This document shows positions 37,801-45,484 of a DNA stretch of 64,000 nt, in pieces. Each line of letters starts with the position of its first letter. The first letter of the stretch is position 1. Below the pieces are notes generated by a model, which was not told the origin of the DNA, searched no databases, and saw only the letters and a list, made by a program, of their open reading frames with translations. The stretch spans positions 744,001 through 808,000 of the forward strand of contig CAVVMG010000001.1 in assembly GCA_963749415.1 (NCBI GenBank), given 5' to 3'. This DNA is from JALYNX01 sp963749415 (GTDB lineage Bacteria > Actinomycetota > Acidimicrobiia > Spongiisociales > ZC4RG35). Both the position numbers and the translations under genes were made by a program.

Positions 37801-39203
37801 GCCTCTATTTGTCCCTACTCCGTTCGAGCAGCGGATGGCCCTCGGGAATCTGGATCGACCCCCCACGGCGGACCCTTCCAGATGGAGCGAACTTCCAATT
37901 CCAACATTGGAGTCACACCTTCGATTATGCAGTCATGGGATTCCCCGGTGACTGGAGGCGTGCGCAGGTAGTCAACGCTGCTCACGACTACAACCATCCG
38001 CTGTTTTCGATTGTGCTCGGCCCTCAAGCTGGAGAGTTGCCGGCCAGGCTCAGCTTTTTCGAAGTGGAGCCTGCCTCGGTGGTGCTCAGCGCTTTGAAGC
38101 CCCTGGGAAACCCAATGGCCAGCCAGGCTCGAGCGGAGCTCGATGCCGCGAATGGGCTTGTCGCCCGGGTGTACGAATCGGCCGGCCGGCCGACGAACGT
38201 CACAATTAGATCGCGCTGGCCTTTCGCTGATGGATTTGGCACGAACCTGATGGAAGAAACCAGGGAACGACTCGAACCTCCAAATGGGTCCATCAGCCTG
38301 GGCGTCTCTGGCTACCAAGTTGCCACGGTCGGCGCGACACCGATCATCGACAGAAGCGGGCGCTCCGCTGGGGCTTCTCTGGGTCCGATCGCCGAGCCCG
38401 CACAACCCGTGTTCTCTGCCTACTGGCTGCACAACAAGGGTGCCGCCCCGCTCGGCTACCAGCCAGTCACCGTGAGGATCCAATCCGCCGGCGTCGCGGC
38501 TGACGGGCCCTTCTCGCTCAAAGTCGCGGTTGCGTCAGAAAGGACCGACGATGCGGTTGCGGGGATGCTGAGAGTCTCGGTCCCCGACGGCTGGTTGGCC
38601 GAGCCAGCCGAACGGCCATACCGGCTCGAGCCCGGGGCCCATTTCACCAACGAGATCAACGTCTCCCCGGCGACAGACGGCCTGCCGGGTCGCTATTTCG
38701 TTGCAGTACGGATCGATGACGAGGCGGGTCAAGTTCATGAAGACATATCAACCGTCGACTATTTGTCATGGGACCCCGTCAATATCAAGGCAAGCAAACC
38801 CACACTGGCGGTTGACCCAGTCACCGGCAGGGCCGCCGTCGCGCCATCGGAATCAAGCCCTCCTCAACTCGGGGAGGAGCTCGGGGTAGAACTTCTCACT
38901 CCGGGAGTCAATCTGGCTCCAGGCAACCAGGGTCGGATCGAGGTCCGGCTAACCAACTTGGTTGCGGGCGAAATAAGGGGCGAAGCCCAGATCGTGAGCC
39001 CGTTCGACACTTGGCCCATGATCTCGCCGTGGACCCAGGGGTTTGAGGTGTCGGGGGGAGAAACAACCGATCTCAGTTTCCAAGTCAGTGTCCCCCATGA
39101 CTGTCGCTCAGGCCGCTACTGGGCCCTTATCAAGGTGATGTACTTCGGTCGACTTCATTACACCGAAGCGATCCCTTTTGAAGTAGTGGAGAGGGCGAGT
39201 TGA
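34809..39203 (+). CDS. GH38 alpha-mannosidase, exceptionally long, with added beta domains
   Basis: The 1464-residue enzyme is a glycoside hydrolase family 38 retaining alpha-mannosidase. Zinc and active-site motifs are VSHFHYDPVWW near 109-119 and AWQLDAFGHDPQFP near 237-250 with the probable nucleophile aspartate. FNAHHDGITGSESD is near 471-484. An N-terminal beta-rich domain of about 110 residues precedes the catalytic part, and the last 330 residues contain two NEW3/Ig-like modules. Most family members are 850-1050 residues. There is no signal peptide, so it probably acts in the cytoplasm on imported mannosides. The GTG at 34809 has GGAGG seven bases upstream. Its stop overlaps the TTG start of the next gene by four bases. 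Confidence 0.92.
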   Translation: MRIVSAQSTDLFTGSEGQPLQVARVVVSTTSRAPATVAVEGRLAKSHQPTEVTDVVPGQERTVEVPMLVDAKSKVGDRLPAEAVLVTAETSDRHPFEVVVEEPGWKMFMVSHFHYDPVWWNTQAAYTETWKKVGQPWAADFQTHSFALVKAHLDVARRDPDYAFVLAELDYLKPYWDTYPEDREYISRLLEEGRLELIGGTYNEPNTNLVAAENTVRNLIYGIAYQRDVLGGNPATAWQLDAFGHDPQFPGLAADAGLTSSSWARGPFHAWGPFRMPIQPRPQPSPTGSDEPLRMEFPSEFYWVAPSGKKLLTSYMADHYSAGWWMDSALTLEEAEEQTYVSFQKLKSVAATKNVLLPVGTDYSPPNKWVSQIASDWNRRYISPRFEMATTRHFFDAVRSAAERDGVRLRPQSRDMNPLYTGKDVSFIDTKQANRLAENTLIDAEKFATVASLLGARYPTEAVDKAWRQLLFNAHHDGITGSESDQVYLDLLGGWREAWELGRGVLHSAIAYIGAQIDVPIDVDSHRTVAVFNPSSWERAGLVRLDLPVGESELAGWRVMDDTGTEIPVLLETSTGRSDGSPERATVVFRADDVPPIGYRTYRLIVAEANPDSGWKAASGFTAENDRFLVEVDPERGGGISRLYDKANDRELLKPGELGNELLACDEYPDHPTFGEGPWHLTPTGAIHSMSGSGAEVVVERSPIGQRLIVHTSLAGCRVTQEILLWKGSDRVELRTHLDGFSGQDTLFRVRFPVDCEGAMPVSEVGSAVVGRTFGFPEVDTAEVPFTLEYPAYNWFGLSSCLRIALAGAESALQAISVAEVIAPDTDEGTLATDQIVTALVRQGVTATVSSPEDARYGSVDIDSNLPDVRIALGGPERNRFTETVLQSAGQEYENELKRQLSSSGSARVWVPARSPFGEVWVVNPDLRDARALPVLIVAGSDEPSDGQAAADLEADLSDGLVELTQPSALAGGGHLADYGVAVMNRGLPGFTIDRQRGLYLSLLRSSSGWPSGIWIDPPRRTLPDGANFQFQHWSHTFDYAVMGFPGDWRRAQVVNAAHDYNHPLFSIVLGPQAGELPARLSFFEVEPASVVLSALKPLGNPMASQARAELDAANGLVARVYESAGRPTNVTIRSRWPFADGFGTNLMEETRERLEPPNGSISLGVSGYQVATVGATPIIDRSGRSAGASLGPIAEPAQPVFSAYWLHNKGAAPLGYQPVTVRIQSAGVAADGPFSLKVAVASERTDDAVAGMLRVSVPDGWLAEPAERPYRLEPGAHFTNEINVSPATDGLPGRYFVAVRIDDEAGQVHEDISTVDYLSWDPVNIKASKPTLAVDPVTGRAAVAPSESSPPQLGEELGVELLTPGVNLAPGNQGRIEVRLTNLVAGEIRGEAQIVSPFDTWPMISPWTQGFEVSGGETTDLSFQVSVPHDCRSGRYWALIKVMYFGRLHYTEAIPFEVVERAS

Positions 39204-40003
39204 ACCCTCACGGAACGGGTCACGCCGTGGTTGCGCATGTGGCGGGAGAGCCGATAACCATCCACCACGTTGCGGCGCGACTCGCCGCCATCAGACGCGG
39301 ACCCTTGGCGCCCCTGCTGCCTCGTTCCGGCCCCGAGGATCGGCGTGGCAGACGATGGGTGTTGCGCCTGCTCGTGACCGAGGCGATCGTCTCGCACCAC
39401 GCAGGTTTCATGGCAGGCCCAGCCTCGAACCCGGAAACAGGCGGGCTCTCTGTCAACGGGGTCGATGACGTCAGGGCCGCGGCCTTGGCCGGTGCCGCGC
39501 AACGCCTGTTCGATCAGGTCACCTCGGAGATCTCCGTAACCGAGGAAGAAGTGCGCGGCTACTACGTCCGCAACCTCGACCGCTACCGCTTGCCCGAGAG
39601 ACGGCAGCTCCGGCATCGATCCGAAGACAATCTGCAGAGCGCCCGGATGGTCGCCGCCATCTTGGCCAACGGCGACGCGGCGGGTTCACGGTTTGAGTTG
39701 CGGAGAGGGGAATTTGCCGGTCCGTTCGAGGATGCCGTATTCGCGGCTCAGGTAGGAGAAATTGTCGGCCCGATCGAGAGTGAGCTCGGCTGGCATGTGG
39801 CCCTGGTGGAAGCAATATTCGAATCTGGCTACGCACCGTTCGAACGGGTCCGATCAACTATCGAATCCGACCTTTTGTCGGTTGCTCGGGGTCGAGCATT
39901 TGATGAGTGGCTCGAGCAGCAACGCCGGAACCTGGCCATTGTGATCCCCGGGTGGGGCCATCCTGGTGATCCGAGCCTGCCGGACTTCAGCCATCGGCAT
40001 TGA
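39200..40003 (+). CDS. Cytosolic parvulin-like (PpiC/SurA-type) peptidyl-prolyl isomerase-related protein
   Basis: The 267-residue product has the layout of SurA/PpiC-type proteins. The N-terminal chaperone-like helices begin VVAHVAGEPITIHHVAARL. VTEEEVRGYYVRNLDRYRLPE follows near 118-138, as do RRQLRHR and then a rotamase-like end FEDAVFAAQVGEIVGPIESELGWH near 180-203. The core rotamase loop with its conserved GG is shortened, so isomerase activity is doubtful. There is no signal peptide or lipobox, unlike most of this family, so it should be cytosolic. The TTG at 39200 overlaps the mannosidase stop (TTGA), implying coupled translation and perhaps a dedicated folding partner. Other readings are possible because similarity is weak. 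Confidence 0.68.
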   Translation: MNPHGTGHAVVAHVAGEPITIHHVAARLAAIRRGPLAPLLPRSGPEDRRGRRWVLRLLVTEAIVSHHAGFMAGPASNPETGGLSVNGVDDVRAAALAGAAQRLFDQVTSEISVTEEEVRGYYVRNLDRYRLPERRQLRHRSEDNLQSARMVAAILANGDAAGSRFELRRGEFAGPFEDAVFAAQVGEIVGPIESELGWHVALVEAIFESGYAPFERVRSTIESDLLSVARGRAFDEWLEQQRRNLAIVIPGWGHPGDPSLPDFSHRH

Positions 40004-40067
40004 GCAAAACGCAGCTTCCTGGGGATGGCGGTTCTACTGGTCGGTCGATCCGGTGCCCTTCCTGCTG

Positions 40068-41499
40068 TCACCCGCCATGGTCAACCGGCAGTCCGGTGAT
40101 GGCGCCGATCCTGTCGGCTGCACGGGCCACAGCTGCCGCCGGGCTCAGACGATGGGTCAGAACCGCCTCCAGCATCATCTGTAGTTGATCGGAGACCCGG
40201 GCGTAGACGGGGGTGGCCGGTCTGGTCACGGCATTCTCGAGCATCGCCGCGGTCGAGGCGAGGAAGCCGAGGTCGGGGGTCGCGAGCGGTACCGCCGACC
40301 TCCGGGGTGGGATCTGACCGGTGGACCGAGCCATATCCGCCAGGGCCTCTGGAGCGACCAGCCTTTGAAGAAGGCGGCCAGCCAGGTCGGGGCGGGCTGC
40401 CTGACGAAAGATGGAATATGCCATACCCCCGGCCAAGGTGGCGGCTCGACCACTTGGACCGGCCGGTATCGGTACGAATCCGAAGGTCTTGTCGAGCTTG
40501 GTAGTGGGTTGCCCCGTTCGGTCAGCCAGGCGATGCAACTCGTAGCTCCCACTGATGATGAAGGCGGTCTTCCCTGCTGCGAGCATCCGGATAGGTCGGT
40601 CGAACTCATAATTGACCACCTCGGCCGGCAGCAGCCCTTCATCGGTGAGCGAGCGCAGGAAGCGAAGAGTCTCGACCGCTGCCGGACAATCGAGGGTGAC
40701 GCCTCCCTCCTGCAGGATTTGGACTCCATTGGAAGCGAAAACGGCAAGCAGGCAGTAAGTGGTCGTTTCCTGCCCCCGGGAACCGGCTGGCATCACCAAG
40801 GGCCGCTCCAAACCTGCCCGATGCATGGCACGCGCCGCCTTCCGCAGCTCCTTCCAGGTGGACGGGGGGTCCAAGCCCAGACGCTCGAGCTGCGACCGGC
40901 GGAACCACAGACCGGCCACATCTGCCTCGGCGGGTAACGCGTAGATCTGGCCGTTGTGACGAAATGCAGAACCCAAGGGCTCAACGACATCCGCCACGAT
41001 CTGATCAAGATCAGAAATGACCTCATTGAGCGGTGTCAAGAAGCCGGACGTAGCGAACTCAGCAACCCACACCGAATCGACCATTGACAAGTCGGGTGCC
41101 CGTGCCTCTGCCACCGCGTGGGTGATGGCCTGATGTAGGTCGGGCTGCGAGAATCGCGGCAAAGCTCAACCGCGTTCCCGCGGGAGCGGCCGCTTGGAAG
41201 AGTGGCTCCCATTTCTCGTCGAGCACAACGACCCGGAGCTCAGCACCTCCGGGTCTTCGTTCCATCCAATGCGGGTGCACGAACGTCCCGCGGCGGCGAT
41301 AACGGACGATCACCCCCTCTTCTGCTAGCTCAGAAAGGGCCCGATGAACAGGAGTCCGGCTGATGCTGTATTGCTTGCACAATTCGACTTCGGTCGGAAG
41401 GCGATCGTCCGGGCCGAAACGACCCTCTTGGATGGCTTCTTTGAGGAGGGTCTTCAGCTGGAAGTAGATCGGAATTGGCCCGCTGGGATCGATCCTCAT
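40068..41499 (-). CDS. GntR-type winged-helix regulator fused to a solute-binding-protein domain (one single-base insertion)
   Basis: Residues 1-75 form a GntR DNA-binding domain: PIYFQLKTLLKEAIQEGRF, then DRLPTEVELCKQYSISRTPVHRAL and the wing VRYRRRGTFV. The chain continues with ELRVVVLDEKWEPLF, and after an extra base in the AAA run at 41161-41163 it becomes a type II periplasmic-binding-protein fold. That part has DLSMVDSVWVAEFATSGFLTPL, YALPAEADVAGLWFRR, a central lobe (GMAYSIFRQAARPDLAGRLL) and the PPRRSAV segment. The corrected length is about 476 residues. There is no signal peptide, so the binding domain must sense its ligand in the cytoplasm. It probably controls the adjacent mannoside locus. 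Divergent pfkA lies upstream. Confidence 0.82.
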
Positions 41500-41565
41500 C
41501 TCGGCTGGGTGACGTTAGTGACGGGATGAGGCGCTTTGGAACCGTGATGGGAAGGCATCGCTGTT

Positions 41566-41583
41566 GGTCCGTGGTAGCGGACC
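41566..41583. promoter_or_regulatory. Inverted repeat GGTCCG-N6-CGGACC in the gntR-pfkA intergenic region
   Basis: Perfect six-base arms (41566-41571, 41578-41583) lie 67 nt upstream of the regulator start and 60 nt before pfkA. It could be an operator for autoregulation or a leader hairpin of pfkA. It does not resemble the palindrome ahead of the binding-protein gene. Confidence 0.3.
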
Positions 41584-41642
41584 GGGTGAAGCTGAGGGCA
41601 GCCTGAACGGGGACACCGGGAGGGGTGGATACCATCCCTGCA

Positions 41643-42764
41643 GTGACCCGAACCATTGGCATCTTGACCGCGGGCGGGGACAGCCCCGGCCTCAACGCTG
41701 CGATACGTGCCATCGGCAAAGCCGCCCAAAGAGCCCACGGGATGGAGGTCGTCGGGTTCAAAGACGGCTTCAAGGGGCTCATGCAGAACCGCTTCCTGCG
41801 CCTCGACGAGGATTCGCTGTCGGGGATCCTCACCCGGGGAGGCACGGTGCTCGGCACCAGCCGGGCGAAGGTGGACAAGATGGAGATGGCCGATGGCCAG
41901 GTGATGGACGGGCGCACGGTGATGCGAGAGATCATCGAGCAGCACGGGTTGGACGCTCTGGTCTGCCTGGGCGGGGACGGCACGATGCGGAACGCCCTCA
42001 AGCTGGAGGAGGTTGGGATCCCGGTCCTGGCCGTGCCCAAGACGATCGACAACGACGTCGCCGGCACCGACGTCACCTTTGGCTTCGACACCGCCATGGG
42101 GATCGCCACCGATGCCATCGATCGCCTCCACTCGACGGCCCACTCCCACCACCGGATCATCGTGGTCGAGATCATGGGCCATGCCGTCGGGTGGCTGGCG
42201 CTGGGCGCCGGGCTCGCCGGGGGCGCCGACGTAGTCCTGATCCCGGAAATCCCCCACGACGTAGAAGCCATTGCCGCATCGATTTCGGCGCGCAGGGAGG
42301 CGGGGAGCGCCTTCTCCATCGTGGCCGTGGCGGAGGGTGCCTATTCCGCCGAGTCCGCTCGGGCGGAGGCCGAGCTCGTCGCCGAGCTCGACGAGGCGAA
42401 AGGGAGCGAGAGGCGCCGTCTGAAGCACAATATGAAGGCCCTCCTCGCCGATCGCTCACAGCGGACCGAGCACCTGGCGGCTGCTCTGGAGAAGCTCACC
42501 GGGCTCGAAGCGCGGGTCACGATCCTGGGCCATGTCCAGCGGGGCGGGACGCCTTCTTCGGCCGACCGTCTGCTGGCCACCCGGTTGGGCACGGCATGTG
42601 CCGAGTACATCGCCGAGGGTTTGCATGGAGTCATGGTCGCCAGCCGGGGTGACGATGCCGAGCCGGTCCCGATCAAGGAGATCGCCGGGATCACCAAGTA
42701 TGTCCCGGTGGACCACCCGTGGGTTCGATCGGCGCGACACCTCGGCATCTCTATCGGAGACTGA
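41643..42764 (+). CDS. pfkA: 6-phosphofructokinase
   Basis: The 373-residue enzyme phosphorylates fructose 6-phosphate. Family A motifs are visible: [16 protein letters not shown] (residues 6-21), [10 protein letters not shown] near 100-109, [13 protein letters not shown] near 123-135, MGHAVGWLA near 175 and [13 protein letters not shown] near 298-310. The residue after GGD is glycine, as in ATP-dependent enzymes, while the lysine of PKTIDND is the type also seen in PPi-dependent forms. The combination resembles actinobacterial ATP-PFKs, so ATP is more likely. The GTG at 41643 ([12 protein letters not shown]) is preferred to one six codons upstream. It could take sugar phosphates from the neighbouring mannoside locus into glycolysis. 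Confidence 0.92.
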   Translation: MTRTIGILTAGGDSPGLNAAIRAIGKAAQRAHGMEVVGFKDGFKGLMQNRFLRLDEDSLSGILTRGGTVLGTSRAKVDKMEMADGQVMDGRTVMREIIEQHGLDALVCLGGDGTMRNALKLEEVGIPVLAVPKTIDNDVAGTDVTFGFDTAMGIATDAIDRLHSTAHSHHRIIVVEIMGHAVGWLALGAGLAGGADVVLIPEIPHDVEAIAASISARREAGSAFSIVAVAEGAYSAESARAEAELVAELDEAKGSERRRLKHNMKALLADRSQRTEHLAAALEKLTGLEARVTILGHVQRGGTPSSADRLLATRLGTACAEYIAEGLHGVMVASRGDDAEPVPIKEIAGITKYVPVDHPWVRSARHLGISIGD

Positions 42765-42794
42765 CGCGCAGGTCAGACCTAGCCTGCAGCCGGC

Positions 42795-43361
42795 ATGAGC
42801 ACACTCGGGGCCGTCCTCGCCGGCGGCGCCAGCACCCGAATGGGGTCGGACAAGGCATCGGTCGTCGTCGACGGCCAGACCATGCTGCAGCGGGTCAGCT
42901 CGGCGCTGAGCGCCGTGTTTCCGCGGGTGGTGGTACTCGGCGACGAAAGAACAGGCTTCGAGTGCTGGCCTGACGCGGTTCCCGGGGGTGGCCCGTTGGC
43001 GGGCATCGTCTCGGCCCTGACCCGCATGGAGGAAGAGCGGGTCCTCGTCGTGGCCGTGGACCAGCCGTTTCTCCGGGCGGAGACCCTCGCCTCTCTCGAC
43101 GCAGCCAGCTCTCCGCTCGCCGTCGTTCCGGTCGACTCGACCGGAGTTCGCCAGGTCACCTGCGCCCTGTATCCGAAGTCGATCGAAGAGGCGGCTCTTG
43201 AGGAGGCCCGGTCCGACGGCTCGATCCAGAGCCTGCTCGACCGGGTCTCGTTCGAGGCCGTGACTCCCGAGACCTGGTCGCAGTGGGGCGAAGACGGGAG
43301 GAGCTGGTTCTCGGTGGACAGTGTCGAAGCTCTGGAGGAAGGGATCCGGCGCTACCTCTGA
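42795..43361 (+). CDS. mobA: Molybdenum cofactor guanylyltransferase-like nucleotidyltransferase
   Basis: The 188-residue protein is a MobA-type NTP transferase. It has the nucleotide-binding loop LAGGASTRMGSDKAS at residues 8-22, GGGPLAGIVSAL near 64-75 and the metal-binding VAVDQPFLRAETL near 92-104. MobA attaches GMP to molybdopterin to form the bis-MGD cofactor. MocA-type homologs attach CMP, the form normally used by xanthine dehydrogenase-family enzymes such as the one encoded at 48.3-51.8 kb, so a MocA role is an alternative. It follows pfkA by 30 nt and is closed by a strong terminator. Confidence 0.82.
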   Translation: MSTLGAVLAGGASTRMGSDKASVVVDGQTMLQRVSSALSAVFPRVVVLGDERTGFECWPDAVPGGGPLAGIVSALTRMEEERVLVVAVDQPFLRAETLASLDAASSPLAVVPVDSTGVRQVTCALYPKSIEEAALEEARSDGSIQSLLDRVSFEAVTPETWSQWGEDGRSWFSVDSVEALEEGIRRYL

Positions 43362-43363
43362 AC

Positions 43364-43396
43364 GCGAATCAGGGCCCGGCTCGGGCCCTGATTCGC
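43364..43396 (+). terminator. Terminator after mobA
   Basis: A perfect 15-base stem (43364-43378 with 43382-43396) around a GCT loop starts two bases after the mobA stop. It also lies 20 nt beyond the 3' end of the small convergent lipoprotein gene, so it may serve both directions. Confidence 0.85.
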
Positions 43397-43415
43397 TTCT
43401 GGCGGTGGCTGGGAT

Positions 43416-43553
43416 TCAGGGGCTACTTGTAGTCGTCCCCGCCAGAGTCGTCGTCGACCCTCCGTCATCCGGGTCGTCTGTGTCGCAGGCCGTGAGCGCC
43501 ATGCTCAGGGCTAGCACTGCCGCGAGGAGACCGGAGGTCACCTTGCTTCTCAT
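43416..43553 (-). CDS. Very small lipoprotein, unknown function
   Basis: The 45-residue product has an N-terminal MRSK, a hydrophobic core and the lipobox ALTAC near residue 22. A short mature part follows, DTDDPDDGGSTTTL, ending in serine and threonine. It would be anchored to the outer face of the membrane with only about 23 mature residues, too short for an enzyme. A GGAGG sequence occurs 11-12 bases upstream of the ATG. It may be a cell-envelope peptide or a truncated remnant of a larger lipoprotein. I do not recognise it. Confidence 0.5.
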   Translation of the reverse strand: MRSKVTSGLLAAVLALSMALTACDTDDPDDGGSTTTLAGTTTSSP

Positions 43554-43708
43554 TTCTTTCTTCCTCCAACCCCGCTCGATGCGAGCGGCTGAGAGGCTCC
43601 ATTCCCCCAACCCGGGTGATTTCAAACATGGCGAGGTAACAAAGACCGAGATCTCCCTGCACCCGACGTGATCGCATGGCTAGCTTGAGGTCACGAAAGG
43701 TGGTCTAG

Positions 43709-43999
43709 ATGCCGTGTCTCCTGGTTATCTTCGTTGCGATCAGCCCTCGGTTGGGCATGGTCGCGATCTGGTTGCTCACCGACTGGGAAGACCGGGTGTT
43801 CAACGGATGGCTGGTGCCCGTGCTCGGGATCATCTTCCTCCCATGGACCACCGTGCTCTACACAATCGGGTTCGTATGGGGTGGTGACACCGCGGTCCCC
43901 TGGGGGATCCTCGGAGCCATCGTCGGCGTCTTTGCCGACATCATGAGCTACGCCTCCTCGTCGAAGCCGATCCGAAGGAGCTATCAGGGGGCCGAGTAG
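43709..43999 (+). CDS. Small integral membrane protein, unknown function
   Basis: The 96-residue product has three hydrophobic segments near residues 3-22, 33-55 and 64-81, ending in a short basic tail with SSKPIRRSYQG. The layout is like that of small actinobacterial phage-shock or permease-like helper proteins, but no family is recognised. An AAAGGTGG ribosome site lies seven bases before the ATG at 43709. It precedes purF by 53 nt on the same strand. Confidence 0.6.
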   Translation: MPCLLVIFVAISPRLGMVAIWLLTDWEDRVFNGWLVPVLGIIFLPWTTVLYTIGFVWGGDTAVPWGILGAIVGVFADIMSYASSSKPIRRSYQGAE

Positions 44000-44052
44000 C
44001 GGCTCATTTCTGAGAAGTGGGAAGACGGGCCGGGGCGACCTACCATCGCCCT

Positions 44053-45483
44053 GTGCCCGAACAGCCGGTCAACTTGTCACTGAACGGCCCCGGGGAGGCT
44101 TGCGGCGTCGTAGCCGCCTACACCCCAAACGAGCGGGCGGCCAACATCATCTATTTCGGCCTGTACGCCCTCCAGCACCGAGGCCAGGAGTCGGCCGGGA
44201 TCGCCACCAGTGACGGTGAGACCCTCACCGTTTTCAAAGACCTTGGCCTGGTGTCCCAGGTGTTCGATGAGGCAACGCTCGCCGGGCTGGACGGGCACGT
44301 CGGGATCGGGCACACCCGGTATTCGACGATGGGCTCCAACAACTGGGCGAACGCCCAGCCCGCCCATCGGCAGGTCGGCCACACCAGCCTCGCCCTGGGC
44401 CACAACGGCAACCTGACCAATACCAGGGAGCTTGCGGCCTCCCTTGGCATCGCCGGGGCGACCACCGACTCCGACTTGATGGCTGAGGGCATCGCCCGCG
44501 CTCTCGACGACGAGCGCTCCGACGCCCGGGGCCTGGAGCTGGCGATCATGGAAGTAGCACCCACCTGGAAGGGCGCCTTCTCCCTCGTCATGATGGACCA
44601 GGGGCGGGTCATCGGGCTGAGGGACCCGAACGGATTCCGTCCCCTCTGCCTCGGCTCCCTGTCCCAAGGGGGATGGGTGCTGGCCTCGGAGACCGCCGCC
44701 CTCGACCTGATCGGGGCCCGCTTCAAGCGGGAGGTCGCCGCCGGAGAGATGGTGGTCATAGACGCCGGTGGGGTTCACAGCTTCTACCCCTTCGCCGAGG
44801 TGAAGCCGGGCTTGTGCCTCTTCGAGTTCGTCTACTTCGCCCGACCCGACAGCCACATGTACGGCCGGAGCATCCACGCGGCCCGACGCCAGATGGGAGA
44901 GATCCTTGCCGGAGAGCACCCCGCGGATGCCGATGTGGTGGTCCCGGTGCCCGAGTCGGGCCTGCCCGCAGCCCAGGGCTTCGCCGCCGCAAGCGGGATT
45001 CCCTACGCCGACGGGCTGGTCAAGAATCGCTACATCGGACGCACCTTCATCGAGCCGACGCAGGCGATGCGAGACCGAGGGATCAGGCTCAAGCTGAACC
45101 CGATCACGGAAAACCTGAAGGAGAAGCGGGTCGTCCTCGTAGACGACTCCATCGTCCGGGGGTCCACCACCCGCAAGCTGGTGCAGATGATCAAGGAGGC
45201 CGGGGCGGTCGAGGTGCACCTCCGGGTCTCGTCACCGCCGTACCGATGGCCCTGCTACTTCGGGATGGACACATCCGATCGCTCGACGCTCATCGCCTCA
45301 CAACTGACCGTCGAGGAAATCAGGGAGCACCTGGGCGCCGACTCTCTCGGCTACCTGTCACTGGACGGTCTCCTCTCTGCCACCGGGGTCGCCGACGCCG
45401 GATTCTGCACTGCCTGCCTCTCCGGGGACTACCCCACCGACGTCCCCGAGGTGAGCGACAAGTTCCAGCTCGAGCGCTCCTGA
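44053..45483 (+). CDS. purF: Amidophosphoribosyltransferase
   Basis: PurF makes phosphoribosylamine from PRPP and glutamine, the first committed step of purine synthesis. The 476-residue product begins at a GTG at 44053 with a short propeptide ending before the nucleophile cysteine in EACGVVAAY (Cys18), which self-processing would expose. Glutaminase motifs include HRGQESAGIAT near 43-53, GHTRYSTMGSNNWANAQP, and NGFRPLCLG. The PRPP-binding loop is VVLVDDSIVRGSTTRK near 360-375, and a cysteine-containing C-terminal SPPYRWPCYFGMD region is of the Bacillus-type 4Fe-4S form. It begins the purF-purM-thioesterase operon. The ribosome site is weak. Confidence 0.95.
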   Translation: MPEQPVNLSLNGPGEACGVVAAYTPNERAANIIYFGLYALQHRGQESAGIATSDGETLTVFKDLGLVSQVFDEATLAGLDGHVGIGHTRYSTMGSNNWANAQPAHRQVGHTSLALGHNGNLTNTRELAASLGIAGATTDSDLMAEGIARALDDERSDARGLELAIMEVAPTWKGAFSLVMMDQGRVIGLRDPNGFRPLCLGSLSQGGWVLASETAALDLIGARFKREVAAGEMVVIDAGGVHSFYPFAEVKPGLCLFEFVYFARPDSHMYGRSIHAARRQMGEILAGEHPADADVVVPVPESGLPAAQGFAAASGIPYADGLVKNRYIGRTFIEPTQAMRDRGIRLKLNPITENLKEKRVVLVDDSIVRGSTTRKLVQMIKEAGAVEVHLRVSSPPYRWPCYFGMDTSDRSTLIASQLTVEEIREHLGADSLGYLSLDGLLSATGVADAGFCTACLSGDYPTDVPEVSDKFQLERS

Positions 45484-45484
45484 G

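Noticed and set aside
40068..41499. A standalone solute-binding protein plus a separate GntR gene
   Set aside because: The second part has no signal peptide or convincing start, and removing one base of a three-base run gives one continuous protein. An unlinked pair remains possible only if accurate reads support it.
44077..45219. A 380-codon open frame on the minus strand across purF
   Set aside because: It is antisense to a complete amidophosphoribosyltransferase with all catalytic motifs.
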